Shown here piece by piece: positions 1 through 6,304 of a stretch of DNA of 9,127 bases. The stretch lies in NCBI GenBank assembly GCA_964352225.1, contig CAYGRM010000279.1, positions 1-9,127 on the forward strand. Direction: 5' to 3'. Each line of letters opens with the position of its first letter. The first letter of the stretch is position 1. The notes under the pieces are model-generated. The model did no database searches, was not told the DNA's origin, and saw nothing but the letters and a program-made list of their open reading frames with translations. The DNA comes from CAJQQY01 sp964352225 (GTDB taxonomy: Bacteria > Bacteroidota > Bacteroidia > Chitinophagales > Saprospiraceae). The position numbers were made by a program, and so were the translations under genes.

Positions 1-408
1 GAGGAGATTAATTTAGAAATAAAAAATTATGCATCGGTGAGTGGGAAGCGAATTTTTATTCCATTTAATATTTTAAACAAAAGAAAAAGAACACCTCCAA
101 AAGTAAAAAATAGAAAAACGGCTGTCGTGATCAATTCCGCTTATATTGATACAGATGAAGTCGTTTATGAAGTGCCCAGTTATTTTGAAGTGGAACATTT
201 GCCTGAATCCGTAAGCTTTGATTCTGACTTTGGATCGTACGCTGCAACTGTATCAAAAGAAGGCAATCAAATTACTTACCTACGTACTTTGAAAATAAAT
301 AAGAATACTTATCCACCTGAACGATATGCTGATTTATTAAAATTTTACAAAAAAATAGTGCGTGCTGACAAAATGAAATTAGTGATTTTGGGAGAAGATC
401 GTCCATGA
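1..408 (+). CDS. DUF3857/transglutaminase-like family protein, C-terminal part (5' end outside window)
   Basis: The reading frame is open from base 1 and ends at TGA 406-408, giving 135 visible residues; the gene begins upstream of the window. A GTG at 37 could be read as a start, but the frame continues before it (EEINLEIKNYASVSGKR...) and the similarity to the family also starts before it, so it is internal. The visible part resembles the C-terminal region of Bacteroidota proteins that carry an N-terminal DUF3857 domain and a central transglutaminase-like domain: a KRIFIPFNIL segment, then YIDTDEVVYEVPSYFEVEHLPE, a DFGSYAA segment, and an ending of the YPPERYADLLKFYKKIVRADK type. These proteins are usually exported and their function is poorly defined. 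The transglutaminase-like catalytic region would lie upstream, so catalytic residues cannot be checked here. The gene converges on the minus-strand locus and shares its terminator. The family call is by recognition, not by search. Confidence 0.75.
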   Translation, partial: EEINLEIKNYASVSGKRIFIPFNILNKRKRTPPKVKNRKTAVVINSAYIDTDEVVYEVPSYFEVEHLPESVSFDSDFGSYAATVSKEGNQITYLRTLKINKNTYPPERYADLLKFYKKIVRADKMKLVILGEDRP

Positions 409-419
409 TCTCTTTCATA

Positions 420-457
420 AAAAAGGCGACTTGAAAATGAATTCAAGTCGCCTTTTT
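420..457. terminator. Bidirectional intrinsic terminator between convergent genes
   Basis: A perfect 16-bp stem pairs 420-435 with 442-457 around a 6-nt loop. The core is the GC-richer GGCGACTTGAA paired with TTCAAGTCGCC. The left arm begins with an A-run and the right arm ends in a T-run followed by more T (459-465), so both strands carry a U-tract after the hairpin. It starts 12 bases after the stop of the plus-strand gene and lies 22 bases past the stop of the minus-strand gene, as expected for a terminator serving both. Confidence 0.9.
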
Positions 458-479
458 ATTTTTTTAAAAATCAAAAGCG

Positions 480-3400
480 TTAGTGAATAATAATTTTTAA
501 ACTCTTCACTTCTTGATTTTCATTAGTTATTTGTAAATAATACAATCCTGCATTTTGAGGTGCAATTAATCTTTGTATTTGCTCCCCTGTTCTCATTTGA
601 ATTTTCTGATTTTGAATCATTTTTCCAACCGAGTCAAATAATCTAAATTCGAAAATTTGATCTTGATCATTCGAAATGTTAATATTCAATTCTCCGTTCG
701 TTGGAGCGGGGTTCGGATAAACCGTTGCATCAAAAGTTACTTTTGGCGATGGACTAAAAATACCTGTGGAATTATCAATAGTGAAGGTAAATATTTCTCC
801 ACAACCATTCGCATCACTAACTACTACTTCATAAACTCCTTCCGTTAAGCCTGTGACATCTTCGGTATCAGCTCCATTACTCCACTCGAATGAATATGGT
901 GGTGTTCCGTTACTTACTGTCAAGTTAATTGCTCCGATTCCTGTACCATCATCGTTTGTAATAAGTGCTCCACCATTAATATCAACTACCGTCAAGTTTA
1001 ATGTAACAATACTATCACATCCGGTTAATTCGGAATTAAGTGTTTTAGTATATGTCCCAGTCGTTGAATAGGTCTCATTACCGATTGTATAAGTTTCTGT
1101 TTTACAAATCGTTTCGAATAAGGTATATTCTTCTGTTGGATTCACATTCAAAGTTAAGGTAACGGTACTATCACATCCGCTCAAAGTATTAAAGTTACCT
1201 ACGTAGGTTCCAGCTTGTGATAATAATTGAGATCCAAATGGATATTGCTCTCCTTCGCATATAGTTTGACCAATCAACACTTGTTGAGAAGACTGAACTG
1301 TCAAAGTCAAAGTAACCAAAGTCTCACAACCATTCGGACTACTAAAGTTACTCGTATACACTCCACTTTCGGTATAAATATTACTTCCGAAATTAAATGA
1401 TTCGCCTTCACAGATCACTTCATTCAATATTGGTGGAACACCAGGAAGTACAGTTAAATTAACTGAAACGGTACTGTCACATCCACTAGTTGTGGAAAGT
1501 GTCTCTGTATAAACTCCACTTTCAGTTAAGTTCGTCCCATTGAAAATATATTCCTCCCCTGCGCAAATAACTTCATTCACTAGGACAGAAATACTTTGTT
1601 CAACTGATAAATTTAAAGTTACTATACTATCACATCCACTTGTCGAAATTAATGTATTTATATAAACTCCCGCTTCTGTATAAGTATTACCTCCTATAGT
1701 ATAACTTCCATTTTCACAAATAGACTGAGTCACATTTTCAGCAAATGCACTTACCACGGCAAGCTGTAAAGTCACTACACTATCACATCCATTACTTGAA
1801 GTAAATGTCTCTTGAAATGTTCCACTTGAAATTAAAGTTTGAGTACCAAATGTATATTGATCGCCGAAACAAATCGCGGCATTATCATTAAAGGAAGTTG
1901 GATTTACAGTCAGTTCCAAAAGAACCACACTATCACATCCCGTACTTGCTATCAGTATATTTTCGTACACTCCTGTTTCAAAGAATGAATTGGCTCCAAC
2001 ATTATAAGCCTCTCCTTGACAAATTTCAGCAGACATTGACATTTCATTTTCTGCAGTTATCGTCAAGTTTAAAGTAGTATTTACTTCACATCCTAAATTA
2101 TTCGTTACCACATCTTGGTAGGTTCCACTTTCAGTTAAGGTTTGAGTTCCAAATTCATAAGTTTCCCCATGACAGATGGTTTGCGCCAGCGTTTCTTCCG
2201 TCGCTAAAACTGTTAAATCAAGTGTAACAAAACTTTGACATCCGTAGGTTCCTGCGACCACATCATCGTAAACTCCAGTTTCGGTATATACATTATTTCC
2301 AATCGTTACACTTCCGCCTTGACAAATTTCTTCAGTCATTGATTCAAAATAAGAACAACTAAAAATAGCAATCGCATCATCATCTGCACCTGCTACATAA
2401 ATATGTCGACCATAAGGATCAAGTGTTACGTATCTAGAACCTGATAATCCATTGACATTATCAATTCCATCTTCATGCTTAAACTGATAAGTTAATGCAC
2501 TCGTATTTTCATCTCGTTCAAATAAAACGATAGCATTTTCTCCACCACTTACGGCATAAAAATGAGTACCATCAGGATTCAAAGCAACTGCTCTTGCTCC
2601 AGTCAAACCATCCACTCCATTTACTCCATCTTTATACATTGCGACAAATGTTAATTTACCGGTAGTCGTATTTCGGCTAAAAGCTGAAACTGAATTATCA
2701 TTGTATCCACAGACATAAAAACTTTTTCCGTCAGAACTTACTACTGCTGAGTGTGCTCCATTTAATCCATTCACATTAGCAATTCCATTTTTGTATTCTT
2801 CGATAAAAGTTAACGTTCCATCTAGCGGATTTCTTGAAAAAGAAACAATTGCATCATCTGCATAACCTGTAGCATAAGCAAAATTTCCATCCGCTGAGAT
2901 GGCAAATGAATTCGCTCCATTCAAACCATCTACTCCATTTACCCCATCTTTTACCAGCTGAATATAAGTCAATGCTCCGGTCGTCGCATTTCTTTCAAAA
3001 ACTGAAATTGCATCATCATAATATGCTGCAACGTAAACGTAATTTCCATCGCTACTTAATGTTACATATCGAGCTCCATTCAAGCCATCCACTCCTGCGA
3101 TATTATCTTTTATTCTTTCAACAAAAGTAAGCTCTCCAGTTATTTCATCTCGATCAAAAATAACTAAAGCATCATCATTATTTCCAGTTGCATAAGCATG
3201 TTTTCCATCTGGACTAACGGTTATTGAGTGTACTCGAAATAAACCATCAACTCCATTTTCGCCATCTTTCAACATATTGATATAGGTCAAATTACCCGTC
3301 TCTTCTGATCTCGAAAACATCACTACTGAGTTATCATCATAAGCTGCTGCATAAACATTTTTCCCATCAGGACTGACCACCAGCGAATATGGTTTTCCCA

Positions 3401-4625
3401 AACCAGTTACTCCGCTCGTACCACTCTTTTGACTTTCTGTAAAACTCAAACCACCATCACTTTCTTTTTTAAAAACCACAGCAGCGCCACTTCCATTTGC
3501 AGCAGTATAAATTTGATTTCCATCAGGACTGACTGCAATGCAAACTGGATAATTCATTCCTTCGACTCCAACATTTCCTTCCACTTGAGCTTCCTTAAAA
3601 GTCAAAAGTCCATTAGTTGGGTTTCTTTCAAAAACGTTAATTGCATTATCATTTGCGCCTAAGGCATAAATATAATTTCCATCTGAGCTTCCTGATACAT
3701 TAAATGGAAAGGCTAAATAATCTACTCCATTTTGACCGTCTTGCTGAATTCCTATAAATGTCAAAGTTCCTGCTAGCTCATCTCTTGAGAAAATCGAAAC
3801 AGCATTGTCGTAAACTCCTGTCACGTAAACATTTTTTCCATCTGGACTAACAAACACAGAAAACGCCCCTGACAATCCATCTACAAAGTTTACATTATCT
3901 TGAATCGCTTCCACATAAGTTAATAATCCAGTTGTAGCATTCCGAGAAAAAACTACCACCTTGCCATCTACATGTCCTGCGGCATAAACGTGATTTCCAT
4001 CTGGACTAATATCTAATCCTAAAACTACATTCAAGGAAGGATTAGTTAGTTTTGATTTAAAAGTCAAAATTCCGGTCGTCGCATTTCTCTCAAAAATAGA
4101 AATAGCTTGGTCGTCCGTAGCTGTCACATAAACATGCTTTCCGTCAGGACTCACTTTTACCATAAATGGTGCATCCAATCCGTCAACACCGCCTAATCCA
4201 TCCTTGTGCATTCCGACAAAAGTCAAAGTTCCATTGACGTGACTTCGGTTAAACGTAACTAACGCATCATCGAAATTTCCGACTGCGTAAACATTATTTC
4301 CATCCGGACTAACTGCAACAGATTGAGCAGAAGTCAATCCTTGAACTCCATTCAATCCTGTTTTGATTACTTCCACAAAAGTTAATTGGCCATCAGGACT
4401 AGAAATACTTTTGTTAAAAACATTAATAGCATTAGAACCTGAACTAGTGACATACACATAATCCCCATCAGGACTAACGGCGATTGCACTCGCTTGATCC
4501 ATTAAAGCCCCACCTCCGGAACCATTATAAATAAAGTTTTCATAATGTAACTGTGCCGTCATCGCTAAAGAGAGGACACAAAAAAGAATTGCGGGGAGGA
4601 TCTTTCGATAATTTTTATTGACCAT
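480..4625 (-). CDS. Secreted 14-unit beta-propeller / Cys-pair repeat surface protein with type A T9SS sorting domain
   Basis: A 1381-residue protein, complete from ATG 4625 to TAA 480. Residues 1-24 form a signal peptide (hydrophobic ILPAILFCVLSLAMTA, cleavage likely before Q25). Residues 25-760 hold 14 units of about 53 residues with an SPDGxxVYV core and an AIxVFxRNxxTGxLTF tail, like the YVTN/lactonase-type propeller family. Residues 762-1213 hold nine Cys-pair repeats (IC-G-x-x-Y ... GCDSxVTLxLTV). Residues 1214-1284 form one SprB-like repeat (ITNDDGTGIGAI, PPYSFEWSNG, GLTEGVYEVVVSDANGC). Residues 1302-1381 form a type A T9SS C-terminal domain (VYPNP at the start, NAGLYYLQI, and an ending in lysine and isoleucines). 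It should cross the outer membrane by T9SS and be anchored or released at the surface; binding or adhesion is inferred from the architecture. Lactonase activity is not supported. The 109 bases between the start and the upstream hairpin are AT-rich, with no Shine-Dalgarno sequence and no promoter I could defend. The ligand is unknown. Confidence 0.9.
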   Translation of the reverse strand: MVNKNYRKILPAILFCVLSLAMTAQLHYENFIYNGSGGGALMDQASAIAVSPDGDYVYVTSSGSNAINVFNKSISSPDGQLTFVEVIKTGLNGVQGLTSAQSVAVSPDGNNVYAVGNFDDALVTFNRSHVNGTLTFVGMHKDGLGGVDGLDAPFMVKVSPDGKHVYVTATDDQAISIFERNATTGILTFKSKLTNPSLNVVLGLDISPDGNHVYAAGHVDGKVVVFSRNATTGLLTYVEAIQDNVNFVDGLSGAFSVFVSPDGKNVYVTGVYDNAVSIFSRDELAGTLTFIGIQQDGQNGVDYLAFPFNVSGSSDGNYIYALGANDNAINVFERNPTNGLLTFKEAQVEGNVGVEGMNYPVCIAVSPDGNQIYTAANGSGAAVVFKKESDGGLSFTESQKSGTSGVTGLGKPYSLVVSPDGKNVYAAAYDDNSVVMFSRSEETGNLTYINMLKDGENGVDGLFRVHSITVSPDGKHAYATGNNDDALVIFDRDEITGELTFVERIKDNIAGVDGLNGARYVTLSSDGNYVYVAAYYDDAISVFERNATTGALTYIQLVKDGVNGVDGLNGANSFAISADGNFAYATGYADDAIVSFSRNPLDGTLTFIEEYKNGIANVNGLNGAHSAVVSSDGKSFYVCGYNDNSVSAFSRNTTTGKLTFVAMYKDGVNGVDGLTGARAVALNPDGTHFYAVSGGENAIVLFERDENTSALTYQFKHEDGIDNVNGLSGSRYVTLDPYGRHIYVAGADDDAIAIFSCSYFESMTEEICQGGSVTIGNNVYTETGVYDDVVAGTYGCQSFVTLDLTVLATEETLAQTICHGETYEFGTQTLTESGTYQDVVTNNLGCEVNTTLNLTITAENEMSMSAEICQGEAYNVGANSFFETGVYENILIASTGCDSVVLLELTVNPTSFNDNAAICFGDQYTFGTQTLISSGTFQETFTSSNGCDSVVTLQLAVVSAFAENVTQSICENGSYTIGGNTYTEAGVYINTLISTSGCDSIVTLNLSVEQSISVLVNEVICAGEEYIFNGTNLTESGVYTETLSTTSGCDSTVSVNLTVLPGVPPILNEVICEGESFNFGSNIYTESGVYTSNFSSPNGCETLVTLTLTVQSSQQVLIGQTICEGEQYPFGSQLLSQAGTYVGNFNTLSGCDSTVTLTLNVNPTEEYTLFETICKTETYTIGNETYSTTGTYTKTLNSELTGCDSIVTLNLTVVDINGGALITNDDGTGIGAINLTVSNGTPPYSFEWSNGADTEDVTGLTEGVYEVVVSDANGCGEIFTFTIDNSTGIFSPSPKVTFDATVYPNPAPTNGELNINISNDQDQIFEFRLFDSVGKMIQNQKIQMRTGEQIQRLIAPQNAGLYYLQITNENQEVKSLKIIIH
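987..2342 (-). repeat. Nine tandem Cys-pair repeats of about 150 bp (residues 762-1213 of the propeller protein)
   Basis: Nine consecutive units of about 50 residues, each with two cysteines. The pattern is IC-x-G-x-x-Y-x-x-G, then an xxTExGxY turn, then GCDSxVTLxLTV, followed by a linker of about 10 residues. The two cysteines are 28 residues apart in the units I counted, except the ninth, which has one extra residue before GC (SELTGC) and has lost the glycine after IC (ICKTET). The first, second and seventh units vary the GCDS motif to GCQS, GCEV and GCET. At DNA level the GCDS codons give a recurring ACTATCACATCC on the plus strand. A disulfide within each unit is likely for an exported protein, but this is inference. 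Confidence 0.9.
2346..4553 (-). repeat. Fourteen tandem beta-propeller units of about 159 bp (residues 25-760)
   Basis: The SPDG core recurs 14 times at intervals of about 53 residues. Variants are SSDG (units 6, 10, 12), SADG (11), NPDG (13) and DPYG (14). Unit 14 stops after AIAIF and lacks the xxTGxLTF...GVDGL tail of the others. The missing piece is present at the mature N terminus: the 30 residues from Q25 (QLHYENFIYNG...) match, without gaps, the tail-plus-core segment of unit 1 into unit 2 (QLTFVEVIKTG...). This is how propellers close their ring. Units 10 to 12 are among the most alike (GVNGVDGLNGA and NVNGLNGA junctions); units 6 and 7 are among the most diverged. Confidence 0.88.
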
Positions 4626-4734
4626 TTTATTGCTAGTTTTTTTTTATTTTGGACACGTTTTTTTCAACGTTTTTCTACAAAAAGTGTAAAATATTTTGAA
4701 TTCCCTAATATGTTTTATTCAAATTCTATACCAT

Positions 4735-4809
4735 TAAAAAAGATGAAGTGTAACTGATTGACATTCAATAAATAATTGATTACCAATCAGTTACACTTCA
4801 TCTTTTTTA
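4735..4809 (-). terminator. 26-bp perfect inverted repeat, probable terminator of the PorP/SprF-family gene
   Basis: Bases 4735-4760 pair with 4784-4809 without a mismatch, around a 23-nt AT-rich loop. Read on the minus strand, the hairpin begins 21 bases after the TAA stop at 4830 and its 3' arm ends in CTTTTTTAA, which fits an intrinsic terminator with the U-run paired to the A-run at the stem base. The stem is long for a terminator and the sequence is nearly symmetric, so it could also stop or process transcripts from the other strand, although no plus-strand gene leads into it. The start of the propeller gene lies 109 bases further on, so that gene should have its own promoter in 4626-4734 or depend on read-through. 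Confidence 0.72.
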
Positions 4810-4829
4810 GTGAAGCCGATCTCACTTTA

Positions 4830-5864
4830 TTAATATCTGAAAGCTGGACAGATTATTTTATTACTTCTTCTTCGTTGTTTTTCATAATCAAATATTTTGA
4901 TTATGGAAAGTTCCGGCCCTCCATTTCCAACACTTACTCTTCGGAGAGTTGAGATATTTGCGTCGAATGAAAAAGTGATAAACATCTTTTTGTAATCAAA
5001 TCGAATAGCAAAAATAAAGGCATCGGTTCCCCTTGCATTTTGTTGCTGAACCATATACCACCTCATCCATGCTCCAAAATAAAGTGATGCTGGCTGCCGT
5101 AATTTGCTTCTCAATTTTTTATATTTCCAAAAAGTTCCAACCAAAATTTCTCGATGTGGCCCTTGGTCTTTAAATACAAAATTTGGTTTTAGAGACATAT
5201 CATCGTTCAATCGAATATCTGCGCCACCATGAATGGTTAAGTTTCTATACTTTAAAATATCTGTACTTTCTTGATTATTTTCTAAAAATGAAACTCTTGG
5301 TTCGTTGATATGTGATAATGCTAATCCTGCATAAACCATATTATATCTATCCAAAGCATAAAACCAACCTACCCCTGCTGAAACATCCCAAAAATTTATT
5401 CGATCAGGTGCTCCACCTTGAATTAAAGGTTCGTTGTCATGAGCCATTAGTTTATCATAATTAATACTATTGCCCATATAGGAACTTTGCAGTCCAAAAG
5501 AAATAAAATTCTTTCCTGCTCCATCCAATGATTTCAACAGAGAAAAAGATAATGCTCCATAACTTGTCGTAAATTCTAAATCACCAGCAACATCTTTATA
5601 CAATTGCATTCCTGCTCCCAAAAAATCATGTTTTCCAATCTTGATTAATTTGGTATCCGCCGAAGCAGCTAAAGTTTTGTATCCGTTGGTGAAATTATTC
5701 CATTGAGAACGATAATTTAATATCAATCTCAAATCTCCATCAAACAATCCAGTCATGGCAGGATTCATGATGGTGGGTGAAGCATGAATGTGGGAAAAAT
5801 GAACATCTTGAGCTTTGAGCACAAGCGTCATTAACAGTATTAATACTGTGTAAATGTATTTCAT
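4830..5864 (-). CDS. PorP/SprF-family type IX secretion outer-membrane protein
   Basis: A complete protein of 344 residues, the usual size for the family, from ATG 5864 to TAA 4830. Residues 1-18 form a signal peptide (MKYIYTVLILLMTLVLKA, then QD). The mature N terminus carries the family hallmark: QDVHFSHIHASP, NPAMTG at 34-39, and LRLILNYRSQW at 45-55. After this come alternating hydrophobic and polar segments with many aromatic residues (FISFGLQSSY, FWDVSAGVGWFYAL, MVYAGLALSHI, SLYFGAWMRWYM, FIFAIRFDY, FITFSFDANIS), as in an outer-membrane beta-barrel, and a C-terminal CPAFRY close to the CPxF ending seen in many relatives. Paralogues of this family accompany type B sorting-domain proteins; in Flavobacterium johnsoniae, SprF is needed for secretion of SprB. 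The neighbouring type B gene immediately upstream makes a dedicated-partner role likely. The spacing and sequence do not show a core T9SS PorP role. There is no Shine-Dalgarno sequence. Confidence 0.93.
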   Translation of the reverse strand: MKYIYTVLILLMTLVLKAQDVHFSHIHASPTIMNPAMTGLFDGDLRLILNYRSQWNNFTNGYKTLAASADTKLIKIGKHDFLGAGMQLYKDVAGDLEFTTSYGALSFSLLKSLDGAGKNFISFGLQSSYMGNSINYDKLMAHDNEPLIQGGAPDRINFWDVSAGVGWFYALDRYNMVYAGLALSHINEPRVSFLENNQESTDILKYRNLTIHGGADIRLNDDMSLKPNFVFKDQGPHREILVGTFWKYKKLRSKLRQPASLYFGAWMRWYMVQQQNARGTDAFIFAIRFDYKKMFITFSFDANISTLRRVSVGNGGPELSIIKIFDYEKQRRRSNKIICPAFRY

Positions 5865-6008
5865 GGTTATGTATTAAAATGGTTAGTATCGTGCGTTATG
5901 TATCCACTCTATCGAGCTTTATTTTTTGGTTAGGAAAATAAAATTCAATTGAGCTTACTTAGGAATAATTGAAAGGAAGGGAAAATAGTTTGGGTGGGAA
6001 AAACACTT

Positions 6009-6038
6009 TTTTTCTCAAATAATACCTAATGAGAAAAA
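6009..6038. repeat. Inverted repeat overlapping the candidate PorP/SprF promoter
   Basis: Bases 6009-6017 (TTTTTCTCA) pair perfectly with 6030-6038 (TGAGAAAAA) around a 12-nt AT-rich centre; a G-T pair can extend it by one. There is no T-run after it on the minus strand, so it does not look like a terminator for the upstream gene. Its arms enclose the candidate -7 element, a position that would suit an operator. That function is inference, and the arms are of low complexity. Confidence 0.4.
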
Positions 6039-6043
6039 GTCAA
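6016..6043 (-). promoter_or_regulatory. Possible Bacteroidota-type promoter for the PorP/SprF-family gene
   Basis: Read on the minus strand, TTG (6043-6041) is followed after 16 bases by TATTATTTG (6024-6016). The Bacteroidota consensus is TTG, about 17-20 bases, then TAnnTTTG, so the -7 box has one extra base and the spacer is slightly short. It is the best match I found in the gap, about 152 bases upstream of the start codon. AT-rich DNA gives such matches by chance. Confidence 0.28.
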
Positions 6044-6187
6044 TTTTTGTGCCAAAGGGTCTTTTATTTTTGGGAATGAAAAGAGAGTGTGACAGGTGGT
6101 TTCAATAGTTGGTAAAATTATTTAATATAAAATAAGAGGGATCAGGAAGGAGATTGATTACTTAGTTTCTGATACTACCAAAAAAAG

Positions 6188-6219
6188 AAAAGGTATCCGC
6201 TGGATAGCAAATACCTTTT
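6188..6219 (-). terminator. Intrinsic terminator of the type B adhesin gene
   Basis: Bases 6188-6196 (AAAAGGTAT) pair with 6211-6219 (ATACCTTTT) in a 9-bp perfect stem with a 14-nt loop. On the minus strand the stem is followed by CTTTTTTT (6187-6181), a good U-tract. It lies about 85 bases past the TAG stop at 6305. The loop side contains TATCC-GCT-GGATA, which can form a competing 5-bp hairpin with part of the same arm. Confidence 0.75.
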
Positions 6220-6257
6220 GACTAAAAAATTAGGTTCTTAACTCTTTGTTGAACTTC

Positions 6258-6282
6258 CAAGCAATTGATAATCAATCACTTG
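6258..6282. repeat. Small imperfect hairpin just after the type B adhesin stop codon
   Basis: CAAG (6258-6261) pairs with CTTG (6279-6282), followed by a 2 x 2 mismatch and then ATTGAT paired with ATCAAT across a single central base. It starts about 22 bases beyond the stop on the minus strand. There is no U-tract after it, so it is not the main terminator; a 3'-end stabilising structure is possible but unproven. Confidence 0.35.
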
Positions 6283-6304
6283 CAGTCATTATATTTTTAT
6301 AATT

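Larger units (their letters stand above)
5865..6304. other. 440-bp intergenic region between the type B adhesin and the PorP/SprF-family gene
   Basis: I found no convincing gene here. On the minus strand almost no ATG is available, and the longest plus-strand reading I followed (from an ATG near 5879) ends after about 20 codons. From the right, the region holds a small imperfect hairpin (6258-6282), a terminator (6188-6219), an AT-rich spacer, and a possible promoter overlapped by an inverted repeat (6009-6043). Below that, up to the start codon at 5864, there is about 145 bases of potential untranslated leader. Two AT-only arms, TTTATTTT and AAAATAAA, around 5918-5942 could pair weakly in that leader. 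I see no riboswitch or tRNA. Confidence 0.6.

Noticed and set aside
37..39. GTG as the start codon of the DUF3857-family gene
   Set aside because: The frame is open from base 1 with family-like sequence before it, and the remainder would lack the N-terminal domains.
657..1071. Plus-strand open frames at 657-848 and 853-1071
   Set aside because: They are antisense to the C-terminal repeats, SprB-like repeat and type A sorting domain of a well-supported gene, and their translations show no recognisable domain.
2906..3662. Plus-strand open frames at 2906-3130 and 3429-3662
   Set aside because: They are antisense shadows of the propeller units; their His/Ser/Leu-rich content follows from the repeated codons on the other strand.
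2346..4553. Lactonase enzyme assignment for the propeller region
   Set aside because: The resemblance is to the propeller fold and SPDG motif; I see no catalytic residues, and the multi-repeat architecture with a sorting domain points to a surface protein.
4720..4728. TAGAATTTG on the minus strand as the -7 box of the propeller gene
   Set aside because: It has an extra base relative to TAnnTTTG and no TTG at the right distance upstream, where the sequence is the hairpin arm.
4735..4809. The 26-bp inverted repeat as ends of an insertion sequence
   Set aside because: Only 23 bases lie between the arms, with no transposase and no clear target-site duplication; its position after a stop codon fits a terminator better.
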